Assembly (NCBI GenBank): GCA_026874595.1
Contig: CM049307.1
Location: 5,603,579 to 5,667,578 of the forward strand
Source: Sipunculus nudus
Taxonomy: Eukaryota > Annelida > Sipuncula > Golfingiida > Sipunculidae
Length of the DNA stretch: 64,000 bases
Reading direction: 5' to 3'
This document shows positions 33,305-45,455 of this stretch, piece after piece. The notes below the pieces were generated by a model, which was not told the DNA's origin, did no database searches, and saw only the letters and a list, made by a program, of their open reading frames with translations. Each line of letters starts with the position of its first letter. Within the stretch, counting starts at the first letter, position 1. A program made the translations under genes and the position numbers.

Positions 33305-33870
33305 TATTTAAGCCCATCAGACCTCAGGCCAGATGAACTTATGCCATGACATGGCATCAGGAGTCTGTCTGTCAATCAGTCCGGGTACATTCCACAGCCC
33401 TCAAACATAACTTCTTGATTATATTTCATGATATGGCTAGGCATGTACCTTTACATTTCTACACAGAATGTTGATTTTCATTAATTATGCAAATTTATAC
33501 AAAGTCTCAAAATCTGAAAAAGGGTTCTCCTGTACTTTTTGACCAAGTTTCACTCCATCACTTGTGATAGGATTAAGTGCAAGCTTTTAAAATTATACAC
33601 AGACTTACTCATTAATTTTGCAAATTTATGAAAAAAATTTTCAAAATTACCAAAAAGGGCTTCTTCTCCTGAATTTTATGGCACATTTTTTCATTGTTAA
33701 TCTGATAGGGCTAGGTGTGGGCTTTTGAACTACTACAAAGAATGTTGAAAATCATTAATCATGCAAATTTATGCAAACTTTATAAAAATAAAAAAGGGTG
33801 TCTCGTTTATTTCTTGACCAATTTTGAGTCTGCTTAGGGCCTGTAGGCACCTTGTTAACTTTTACACAGA
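33305..33870 (+). repeat. Modular repeat element, ~140-bp units
   Basis: Starts 'agcccatcagacctcaggcc' with 'gtctgtctgtcaatcagtcc'. Three diverged units share 'cattaattatgcaaattta' (near 33480, 33610 and 33756) and 'aaaaagggttctcctgta'. Same architectural style as the other modular elements in this window. Confidence 0.65.
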
Positions 33871-34250
33871 ATTTTAAGCTTGCAGCCGGGGCCAACTAAA
33901 GGAGCCACTAACTGTGATCAGAATTTCACTACATATACTTAGTGGGTTAGTAACTTTTATAATGCAGGGGTGCCAAATGAGCACTGTACTTCTGACATTC
34001 TGGTTATAATTAATCTAAGACTAGGCCCAAAATGGGGGTGATTATTTGTATTTCTTTTGTGAACTGTTATGCACTTTGGTTTATCACAGCGACATAACTT
34101 TGGTCAAGTTATTGCATTATCGCAGCATTTTTTTAATGCTCTAAAGGTGATAAAGATTATGGTGCGTGAATGTGTTTCAGAATCACTTGAAGTTAATGAA
34201 CTCTGGCAAATTCTTAAATTAACTGAATAAGCCAAAGATATTAAATGTCA
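33871..34250. other. Unassigned sequence before the satellite
   Basis: No gene or repeat recognised. Confidence 0.3.
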
Positions 34251-36420
34251 GCAAGCCCACAGTGTCTCTGAGTGCTCTAAAGTTTATAACCCCAGCAAGT
34301 CCACAGTCTGTCTGAATGCTTTTAAGTTTATAATCCCAGCAAACCCTCAAGTATCTTTGAATTCTAGTAAGTTTATAACCCCAGCAAGTCCACAATATCT
34401 TTGAATTCTCGTAAGTTTATTACTCCAACAAGTCCTACAGTATCTTTGAATTATCGTAAGTTTATGACCCCAACAAGTCCTACAGTATCTTTGATTTCTC
34501 GTAAGTTTTTAATCCAAGCAAGTCCCACAGTATCATTGCATTTTCGTAAGTTTATAACTCCAACAAGTCCCACAGAGTCTTTAAATTCTCGTAAGTTTAT
34601 AACTCCAACAAGTCCTACAGTATTTTTGAATTCTTGTAAGTTTTTAATCCAAGCAAGTCCCACAATATCTTTGAATTCTCATAAGCTTATGTCCCAAACA
34701 AATTTCACAGTATCTTTGAATTCTAGTAAGTTTATAACCCTAACAAGTTTCTCAGTATCTTTGGATTCTGGTAAGTTTAAATCTCCAACAAGTCCCACAG
34801 TATCTTTGAATTCTTGTACGTTTATAACTCCAACAAGTCCTACAGTATCTTTGAATCCTCGTGAGTTTATAACTCCAACAAGGCCCACAGTATCTTGGAA
34901 TTCTTGAAGGTTTATAACCCCAGCAAGCCCCTCAATATCTTAAAATACTCATACGTTTATAACCCCAGCAAGCCCCATGATATTTTGAAATTCTAAGGGA
35001 AACCCCTGTTCCCTGAGTGCTCTAAGCATTATACACCTCAGCGGGTTCCACATGTGTATAAATGTTCTAAACATCATGCACCTCAACGAGCCCAACACTT
35101 ATCTGAATCCTCTAAGCATTGTGCACCTCAACGAGCCCCACACTTATCTGAATCCTCTAAGCATCATGCACCTCAACGAGCCCCACACTTATCTGAATCC
35201 TCTGAGCATCATGCACCTCAACGAGCCCCACACTTATCTGAATCCTCTAAGCATCATGCACCTCAACGAGCCCCACACTTATCTGAATCCTCTAAGCATC
35301 ATGCACCTCAACGAGCCCCGCACTTATCTGAATCCTCTAAGCATCATGCACCTCAACGAGCCCCACACTTATCTGAATCCTCTAAGCATTGTGCACCTCA
35401 AGTGAGCCCTACACTGTCTGAATCCTCTAAGCATCATGCACCTCAACGAGCCCCACACTTATCTGAATCCTCTAAGCATTGTGCACCTCAAGTGAGCCCT
35501 ACACTGTCTGAATCCTCTAAGCATCATGCATCCCAGCAAGCCCCACAGTATTTCTGAATTCTCTCAGCATCATGCACCCCAGCACGCCCAACAGTATCTT
35601 GGAATTCTCTTAAGTTTATAACCCCAGCAAGTCCCACAGTATCTTGGAATTCTCGTTAGTTTATAACCCTACAAGTCTTACAGTATCTTTGAATTCTCGT
35701 TAGTTTATATCTCCAACAAGTTTCACAGTATCTTTGAATTCTCGTATGTTTATAACTCAAACAAGTCTCACAGTATCTTTTAATTTTTGTATGTTAATAA
35801 CCCCAACAAGTTTCACAGTATCTTTGGATTCTCGTAAGTGTATCACCCAACAAGTTTCACAGTATCTTATAAGTCTCCTAAGTGTATTACTCCGACATGT
35901 CAGACAATAATTTTGAATTCTCGTAAGTTTAAAACCCCAACAAGTCTTACAGTACCTTTTAATTCTGGTAAGTTTATAACCCAAACAGGTCTCATAGTAT
36001 CTTTGAACTCTCATAAGTTTATAACCCCAGCAAGTCCCACAGTACCTTTTAATTCTCGTTAGCTTATATCCCGAACAAATCTCACAATATCTTTGAATTC
36101 TAGTAAGTTTATAACCCAACAAGTTTCACAGTATCTTTTAAGTCTCATAAGTTTATAACCCCAACAAGTACCACAGTATCTTGGAATTCTCGTAAATTTA
36201 TAACTCCAACAAGTCTCACAGTATCTTTGAATTCTCGTTAGTTTATATCTCCAACAAGTTTCACAGTATCTTTGAATTCTTGTAAGTTTATAACTCCAAC
36301 AAGTACCATAGTATCTTTGAATTCTTGTATGTTTATAACCCCAGCAGTAACCCCTACAGTATTTCTGGATGCTCAAAAGTTTAGATTAGAATTCTAAGCA
36401 AGCCCCACAGTATCTTTGAA
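34250..36420. repeat. Satellite, 45-bp forms A and B
   Basis: Form A (34250-34990 and 35580-36420): 'gtatctttgaattctcgtaa' then 'gtttataaccccaacaagtc' then 'ccaca'. Form B (35040-35560): 'catcatgcacctcaacgagc' then 'cccacacttatctgaatcct' then 'ctaag', about eleven very similar copies. Both are 45 bp, so stop-free frames of 100-170 codons arise on both strands; they are artefacts. Forms A, B and the 46-bp form C downstream align to one another. Confidence 0.92.
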
Positions 36421-36880
36421 TTGCCTAAAGATCATAAAGTTAAGCATGACAAACAGAAAATTCGAATGGTCTCAATATGATATTCAGTGACAGGTCCAGT
36501 AGAATCACTGCATGTTCTATATATAATCACCTCATTAAACCCCACAGTATATCTGAATGCTCTAAAGATGACAAACATCAGTAATATCTGTTATTTTGAT
36601 AAACCTTGGGTAACACCCTGGTAGCTCTGAATGCACTAAAGATCATTAACCTCGGCAATCACCACAATAACTCTGAATGCTCGAAAGATTATAGACTCCA
36701 GCAAAGTGATTTAATGTTCCGAAGATGATTAACTTCAGCAAACTCAAAGCCAACCAGTGTTTCTGAAAACCCTGATTATGATAGGTTACAACAAGCCCCT
36801 TACTTTCTCTGGTTGTTCTTATAGGCATTTTGCCAAGCAAGTCCCACAATATCTGGGTGCTCTAATCATGATACACCTAG
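36421..36880. repeat. Highly decayed satellite boundary
   Basis: Scattered remnants ('ctctgaatgctc', 'agcaagcccca', 'aagatcat') show that this is satellite of the same family, too diverged to register as a regular array. It separates the 45-bp and 46-bp blocks. Confidence 0.6.
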
Positions 36881-39800
36881 GTGAAACCGACAGAATCTCT
36901 GAAAGCATCATGCGCCTGAGTGAGCCCAACAGCATGTCTGAATGCTCTAAGCATCATGCACCTCAGCGGGCCCCACAGTATGTCTGAATGCTCTAAGCAT
37001 CATGCACCTCAGTGAGCCCAACAGTATCTCTGAATGCTCAAAGCACCATGCACCTCAGTCAGCCCAACAGTATATCTGAATCCTCCAAGCATCATGCACC
37101 TCAGCGGGCCCAACAGTATATGTGAATCCTCTCAGTATCATGCACCTCAGTGAGCCCAACAGTATATGTGAATGCTCTAAGCATCATGCACCTCAGTGAG
37201 CCCCACTGTATGTCTGAATGCTCAAAGCACCATGCACCTCGGTCAGCCCAACAGTATATCTGAATCCTCCAAGCATCATGCACCTCAGCGGGCCCAACAG
37301 TATATGTGAATCCTCTCAGTATCATGCACCTCAGTGAGCCCAACAGTATATGTGAATGCTCTAAGCATCATGCACCTCAGTGAGCCCCACTGTATGTCTG
37401 AATGCTCAAAGCACCATGCACCTCAGTCAGCCCAACAGTATATCTGAATCCTCCAAGCATCATGCACCTCAGCGGGCCCAACAGTATATGTGAATCCTCT
37501 CAGTATCATGCACCTCAGCGGGCCCCACAGTATGTCTGAATGCTCTAAGCATCATGCACCTCAGTGAGCCCAACAGTATATGTGAATGCCCTAAGCATCA
37601 TGCATCTCAGTGAGCCCCACTGTATGTCTGAATGCTCTAAGTTTGATACACCTCAGTGAGCCCCACAGTATGTCTGAATGCTCTAGGCATCATGCACCTC
37701 AGTGAGCCCCACAGTATATCTGAATGCTCTAAGCATCATGCACCTCAGTGAGCCCCACAGTATATCTGAATGCTCTAAGCACCTCAGTGAGCCCCATTGT
37801 ATGTCTGAATGCTCTAAGTATGATGCACCTCAGTGAACCCCACAGTATGTCTCTATGCTCTAAGCATCGTGCACTTCAGTGAGCTCCACAGTATGTCTGA
37901 ATGCTCTAAGTATCATGCACCTCAGTGAGCCCCACAGTATCTCTGAATGCTCTAAGCGTCATGCACCTCAGTGAGCCCAACAGTATATCTGAATCCTCTA
38001 AAGCATCATGCACCTCAGTGAGCCCCACAGTATATCTGAATGCTCAAAGGATCATGCACCTCAGTGAGCCTCACAGTATATCTGAATCCCCTCAGCATCA
38101 TGCACCTCAGCGGGCCCAGGAGTATGTCTGAATGCTCTAGGCATCATGCACCTTAGTGAGCCCCACAGTATCTCTGAATGCTCAAAGCATCATGCACCTC
38201 AGTGAGCCCAAAAGTATATCTGAATCCTCCAAGCATCATGCACCTCAGCGGGCCCCACAGTATGTCTGAATGCTCTAGGCATCATGCACCTTAGTGAGTT
38301 CCACAGTATCTCTGAATGCTCAAAGCATCATGCACCCCAGCGAGCCCAACAGTATATCTGAATCCTCTAAGCATCATGCGCCTCAGCGGGCCCCACAGTA
38401 TGTCTGAATGCTCTAGGCATCATGCACCTTAGTGAGTTCCACAGTATCTCTGAATGCTCAAAGCATCATGCACCTCAGTGAGCCCAAAAGTATATCTGAA
38501 TCCTCCAAGCATCATGCACCTCAGCGGGCCCCACAGTATGTCTGAATGCTCTAGGCATCATGCACCTAAGTGAGTTCCACAGTATCCCTGAATGCTCAAA
38601 GCATCATGCACCCCGGTGAGCCCAACAGTATATCTGAATCCTCTCAGCATCACGACCTCAGCGGGCACCACAGTATCTCTGAATGCTCTAGGCATAATGC
38701 ACCTCAGTGAGCCCCACAGTATATCTGAATGCTCTAAGCACCTTAGTGAGACCCACTGTATGTCTGTTTGCTCTAAGTATGATGCACCTCAGTGAACCCC
38801 ACAGTATGTCTCAATGCTCTAAGTATCGTGCACTTCAGTGAGCTCCACAGTATATCTGAATGCTGTAAGCGTCATGCACCTCGGTGAGCCCAACAGTATA
38901 TCTGAATCTTCTAAGCATCATGCACCTCAGTGAGCCCCACAGTATGTCTGAATCCTCTCAGCATCATGCACCTCAGCGGGCCCACCAGTATATCTGCATC
39001 CTCTCAGCATCATGCACCTCAGCGGGCCCAACAGTATGTCTGAATGCTCCGAGCATCATGTCCCTCATTCAGCCCGACAATATGTCTGAATGCTCTGAGC
39101 ATCATGCACCTGAGTGAGGCCCACAGCATATCTGAATTATGCTCTAAGCATCATGCATGTCCGTGAGCCCCACAGTATATCTGAATCCTCTTAGAATCAT
39201 GCACCTCAGCGTGAATGCTCTAGGCATCATGCACTTCAGTGAACCCCACAGTTTATCTGAATGCTATAGGCATCATGCATCTTAGTGAGCCCCACAGTAT
39301 ATCTGAATGCTCTAAGCACCTCAGTGAACCCCACTGTATGTCTGAATGCTCTAAGTATGATGCACCTCAGTAAACCCCACAGTATGTCTCAATGCTCTAA
39401 GCATCATGCCCTTCAGTGAGCTCCACAGTATGTCTGAATGCTCTAAGTATCATGCACCTCAGTGAGCCCCACAGTATGTCTGAATGCTCTAAGCGTCATG
39501 CACCTCAGTGAGCCCAACAGTATATCTGAATCCTCTAAGCATCATGCACCTCAGTGAGCCCCACAGTATGTCTGAATGCTTAAAGCATCATGCCCTTCAG
39601 TGAGCCCAACAGTATATCTGAATCCTCTCAGCATCATGCACCTCAGTGAGCCCAACAGTATATCTGAATCCTCTCAGCATCATGCACCTCAGGGGGCCCA
39701 ACAGTATATCTGAATCCTCTAAGCATCATGCAACTCAGCGGGCACAACAGTATCTCTGAATGCTCTAAGCATCATGCACCTCAGTGAGCCCCACAGTATA

Positions 39801-42800
39801 TCTGAATGCTCTAAGCACCTCAGTGAGCCCCACTGTATGTCTGATTGCTCTAAGTATGATGCACCTCAGTAAACCCCACAGTATGTCTCAATGCTCTAAG
39901 CATCATGCACTTCAGTGAGCTCCACAGTATGTCTGAATGCTCTAAGCGTCATGCACCTCAGTGAGCCCAACAGTATATCTGAATCCTCTAAGCATCATGC
40001 ACCTCAGTGAGCCCAACAGTATGTCTGAATGCTCAAATCATCATGCACCTCAGCCCCGCAGTATATCTGAATCCTCTCAGCATCATGTACCTCAGCGGGC
40101 CCAGCAGTATATGTGAATGCTCTAAGCATCATGCGCCTCAGTGAGCCCAACAGTATATCTGAATCCTCTCAGCATCATGCACCTCAGTGAGCCCAACAGT
40201 ATATCTGAATCCTCTCAGCATCATGCACCTCAGCGGGCCCAACAGTATATCTGAATCCTCTAAGCATCATGCACCTCAGCGGGCACAACAGTATCTCTGA
40301 ATGCTCTAAGGATCATGCACCTCAGTGAGCCCCACAGTATATCTGAATGCTCTAAGCACCTCAGTGAACCCCACAGTATGTCTCAATGCTCTAAGCATCA
40401 TGCACTTCAGTGAGCTCCACAGTATGTTTGAATGCTCTAAGCGTCATGCACCTCAGTGAGCCCAACAGTATATCTGAATCCTCTAAGCATCATGCACCTG
40501 AGTGAGCCCAACAGTGTGTCTGAATGCTCAAATCATCATGCACCTCAGTGAGCCCCGCAGTATATCTGAATCCTCTCAGCATCATGCACCTCAGCGGGCC
40601 CACCAGTATACCTGAATCCTCTCAGCATCATGCATCTCAGTGAACGAAACAGTATATCTAAATCCTCTCAGAATCATGCACCTCAGCGGGCCCCACAGTA
40701 TGTCTGAATGCTCTAGGCATAATGCACCTTAGTGAGCCCATCAGTATCTCTGAATGCTCAAAGCATCATGCACCTCAGTGAGCCCAACAGTATTTTTGAA
40801 TCCTCCAAGCATCATGAGCCGCAGCGGGCCCAACAGTAAATGTGAATCCTCTCAGCATCATGCACCTCAGCGAGCCCCACAGTATGTCTGAATGCTCTAG
40901 GCATCATGCACCTTAGTGAGCCCCACAGTATATCTGAATGCTCTAAGCACCTCAGTGAACCCCACTGTATGTCTGAATGCTCTAAGTATGATGCACCTCA
41001 GTTAACCCCACAGTATGTCTCAATGCTCTAAGCATCATGCACTTCAGTGAGCTCCACAGTATGTCTGAATGCTCTAAGTATCATGCACCTCAGTGAGCCC
41101 CACAGTATGTCTGAATGCTCTAGGCATCATGCACCTTAGTGAGCCCCACAGTATATCTGAATGCTCTAAGCACCTCAGTGAACCCCACAGTATGTCTGAA
41201 TGCTCTAAGTATGATGCACCTCAGTTAACCCCACAGTATGTCTCAATGCTCTAAGCATCATGCACTTCAGTGAGCTCCACAGTATGTCTGAATGCTCTAA
41301 GTATCATGCACCTCAGTGAGCCCCACAGTATATCTGAATGCTCTAAGCACCTCAGTGAACCCCACAGTATGTCTCAATGCTCTAAGCATCATGCACTTCA
41401 GTGAGCTCCACAGTATGTCTGAATGCTCTAAGTATGATGCACCTCAGTTAACCCCACAGTATGTCTCAATGCTCTAAGCATCATGCACCTCAGTGAGCTC
41501 CACAGTATGTCTGAATGCTCTAAGTATCATGCACCTCAGTGAGCCCCACAGTATGTCTGAATGCTCTAGGCATCATGCACCTTAGTGAGCCCCACAGTAT
41601 ATCTGAATGCTCTAAGCACCTCAGTGAACCCCACTGTATGTCTGAATGCTCTAAGTATGATGCACCTCAGTTAACCCCACAGTATGTCTCAATGCTCTAA
41701 GCATCATGCACCTCAGTGAGCTCCACAGTATGTCTGAATGCTCTAAGTATCATGCACCTCAGTGAGCCCCACAGTATGTCTGAATGCTCTAGGCATCATG
41801 CACCTTAGTGAGCCCCACAGTATATCTGAATGCTCTAAGCACCTCAGTGAACCCCACAGTATGTCTGAATGCTCTAAGTATGATGCACCTCAGTTAACCC
41901 CACAGTATGTCTCAATGCTCTAAGCATCATGCACTTCAGTGAGCTCCACAGTATGTCTGAATGCTCTAAGTTTCATGCACCTCAGTGAGCCCCACAGTAT
42001 ATCTGAATGCTCTAAGCACCTCAGTGAACCCCACAGTATGTCTCAATGCTCTAAGCATCATGCACTTCAGTGAGCTCCACAGTATGTCTGAATGCTCTAA
42101 GTATGATGCACCTCAGTTAACCCCACAGTATGTCTCAATGCTCTAAGCATCATGCACCTCAGTGAGCTCCACAGTATGTCTGAATGCTCTAAGTATCATG
42201 CACCTCAGTGAGCCCCACAGTATGTCTGAATGCTCTAGGCATCATGCACCTTAGTGAGCCCCACAGTATATCTGAATGCTCTAAGCACCTCAGTGAACCC
42301 CACTGTATGTCTGAATGCTCTAAGTATGATGCACCTCAGTTAACCCCACAGTATGTCTCAATGCTCTAAGCATCATGCACTTCAGTGAGCTCCACAGTAT
42401 GTCTGAATGCTCTAAGTATCATGCACCTCAGTGAGCCCCACAGTATGTCTGAATGCTCTAGGCATCATGCACCTTAGTGAGCCCCACAGTATATCTGAAT
42501 GCTCTAAGCACCTCAGTGAACCCCACAGTATGTCTGAATGCTCTAAGTATGATGCACCTCAGTTAACCCCACAGTATGTCTCAATGCTCTAAGCATCATG
42601 CACTTCAGTGAGCTCCACAGTATGTCTGAATGCTCTAAGTATCATGCACCTCAGTGAGCCCCACAGTATATCTGAATGCTCTAAGCACCTCAGTGAACCC
42701 CACAGTATGTCTCAATGCTCTAAGCATCATGCACTTCAGTGAGCTCCACAGTATGTCTGAATGCTCTAAGTATCATGCACCTTAGTGAGCCCCACAGTAT

Positions 42801-44765
42801 ATCTGAATGCTCTAAGCACCTCAGTGAACCCCACAGTATGTCTCAATGCTCTAAGCATCATGTACCTCAGTGAGCCCCACAGTATGTCTGAATGCTCTAG
42901 GCATCATGCACCTTAGTGAGCCCCACAGTATATCTGAATGCTCTAAGCACCTCAGTGAACCCCACTGTATGTCTGAATGCTCTAAGTATGATGCACCTCA
43001 GTTAACCCCACAGTATGTCTCAATGCTCTAAGCATCATGCACTTCAGTGAGCTCCACAGTATGTCTGAATGCTCTAAGCGTCATGCACCTCAGTGAGCCC
43101 AACAGTAAATCTGAATCCTCTAAGCATCATGCACCTCAATGAGCCCCACAGTATGTCTGAATGCTTAAAGCATCATGCACCTCAGTGAGCCCCAGAGTAT
43201 ATCTGAATCCTCTCAGCATCATGCACCTCAGCGGGCCCCACAGTATGTCTGAATGCTCTAAGCACCTCAGTGAACCCCACAGTATGTCTGAATGCTCTAA
43301 GTATGATGCACCTCAGTTAACCCCACAGTATGTCTCAATGCTCTAAGCATCATGCACTTCAGTGAGCTCCACAGTATGTCTGAATGCTCTAAGTATCATG
43401 CACCTCAGTGAGCCCCACAGTATATCTGAATGCTCTAAGCACCTCAGTGAACCCCACAGTATGTCTCAATGCTCTAAGCATCATGCACTTCAGTGAGCTC
43501 CACAGTATGTCTGAATGCTCTAAGTATCATGCACCTTAGTGAGCCCCACAGTATATCTGAATGCTCTAAGCACCTCAGTGAACCCCACAGTATGTCTCAA
43601 TGCTCTAAGCATCATGCACCTCAGTGAGCTCCACAGTATGTCTGAATGCTCTAAGTATCATGCACCTCAGTGAGCCCCACAGTATGTCTGAATGCTCTAG
43701 GCATCATACACCTTAGTGAGCCCCACAATATATCTGAATGCTCTAAGCACCTCAGTGAACCCCACTGTATGTCTGAATGCTCTAAGTATGATGCACCTCA
43801 GTTAACCCCACAGTATGTCTCAATGCTCTAAGCATCATGCACTTCAGTGAGCTCCACAGTATGTCTGAATGCTCTAAGTATCATGCACCTCAGTGAGCCC
43901 CACAGTATGTCTGAATGCTCTAAGCGTCATGCACCTCAATGAGCCCCACAGTATGTCTGAATGCTTAAAGCATCATGCACCTCAGTGAGCCCCAGAGTAT
44001 ATCTGAATCCTCTCAGCATCATGCACCTCAGCGGGCCCCACAGTATGTCTGAATGCTCTAGGCATCATGCACCTTAGTGAGCCCCACAGTATCTCTGAAT
44101 GCTCAAAGCACCATGCACCTCAGTGAGCCCAACAGTATATCTGAATCCTCCAAGCATCATGCACCTCAGCGGGCCCAACAGTATATGTGAATCCTCTCAG
44201 CATCATGTACCTCAGCGGGCCCCAAAGTATGCCTGAATGCTCTAAACATCATGCACCTCAGTGAGCCCAACAGTTTATCTGAATCCTCTAAACATCATGC
44301 ACCTCAGCGGGCACCACAGTATCTCTGAATGCTCTAAACATCATGCACCTCAGCGGGCACCACAGTATCTTTTATTTGTTCTAAACATCATGCACGTCAG
44401 TGAGCCCCACAGTATATCCGAATCCTCTAAGCATCATGCACCTCAGCGGGCCCCACAGTATCTCTGAATGCTTTAAGCATCATGCACCTCAGTGAGCCCC
44501 ACAGTATCTCTGAATGCTATAAGCATCATGCACGTCAGTGAGCCCCACAGTATATCTGAATGGACTAAGCATCTAGCACCTCAGTGAGCCCCACAGTATA
44601 TCCGAATCCTCTATAAGCATCATGCACCTCAGCGGGCCCCACAGTATATATGTCTGAATGCTCTAAGCATCATGCACCTCAATGAGCCCCACAGTATCTC
44701 TGAATGCTCTAAGCATCATGCACCTCAGCGAGCCCCACAGTTTATCTGAATGCCATAAGCATCAG
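36880..44765. repeat. Satellite, 46-bp form C with higher-order repeats
   Basis: The monomer 'ctctaagcatcatgcacctc' then 'agtgagccccacagtatgtc' then 'tgaatg' (46 bp) repeats for about 7.9 kb. A 39-bp variant lacks 'atcatgc' (reading 'ctctaagcacctcagtg'). Between about 40960 and 42570 four 46-bp monomers plus one 39-bp monomer form a 223-bp unit; the marker 'gttaacccc' recurs at 41001, 41224, 41447, 41670, 41893, 42116, 42339 and 42562. Since 46 is not a multiple of three, coding is excluded. Confidence 0.95.
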
Positions 44766-44776
44766 CACAATGTATT

Positions 44777-45455
44777 CCATGAATGAAAAGAAACGTTCAC
44801 CTTTGTAAAAGGAACACGTCCTTTTGTAATTAAGTGGAATATTTTAGGAATATATATTTTAATACAATTCTTTTTTTTAATATTTTTTGTTTATTTAAGT
44901 TTCTTATATTGTTCTCTCACCATAATAATATCAATATATTTAATTTAAGTGTTCACTAACTTAAACAACTTGGGAATTTCCCTTGAAAGTTTTTCCTTGA
45001 AACGTTCAATTAAATTAATTTATTTGATCAGACAGGAGCCGGCCAAAGTTGAGCACGATCTCGTAACGCTTCGCTGCTGCCATCTACCGAGAGAATTGTT
45101 AACCAGTGTCGATGAATGTCCATGAATGAAAAGAAACGTTCACCTTTGTAAAAGGAACACGTCCTTTTGTAATTAAGTGGAATATTTTAGGAATATATAT
45201 TTTAATACAATTCTTTTTTTTAATATTTTTTGTTTATTTAAGTTTCTTATATTGTTCTCTCACCATAATAATATCAATATATTTAATTTAAGTGTTCACT
45301 AACTTAAACAACTTGGGAATTTCCCTTGAAAGTTTTTCCTTGAAACGTTCAATTAAATTAATTTATTTGATCAGACAGGAGCCGGCCAAAGTTGAGCACG
45401 ATCTCGTAACGCTTCGCTGCTGCCATCTACCGAGAGAATTGTTAACCAGTGTCCC
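44777..45455. repeat. 343-bp tandem duplication
   Basis: The sequence from 'ccatgaatgaaaagaaacg' to 'gagaattgttaaccagtgtc' occurs twice in near-identical form, starting at 44777 and 45120. It is non-coding and AT-rich, with a GC-richer end ('gagccggccaaagttgagca', 'ctgctgccatctaccgag'). It bridges the satellite and the 150-bp array. Confidence 0.92.

Noticed and set aside
34401-36376. Open frames of 100-168 codons with 15-residue periodicity on both strands
   Set aside because: By-products of a 45-bp satellite (a multiple of three); the frames vanish where the same family has 46-bp monomers.
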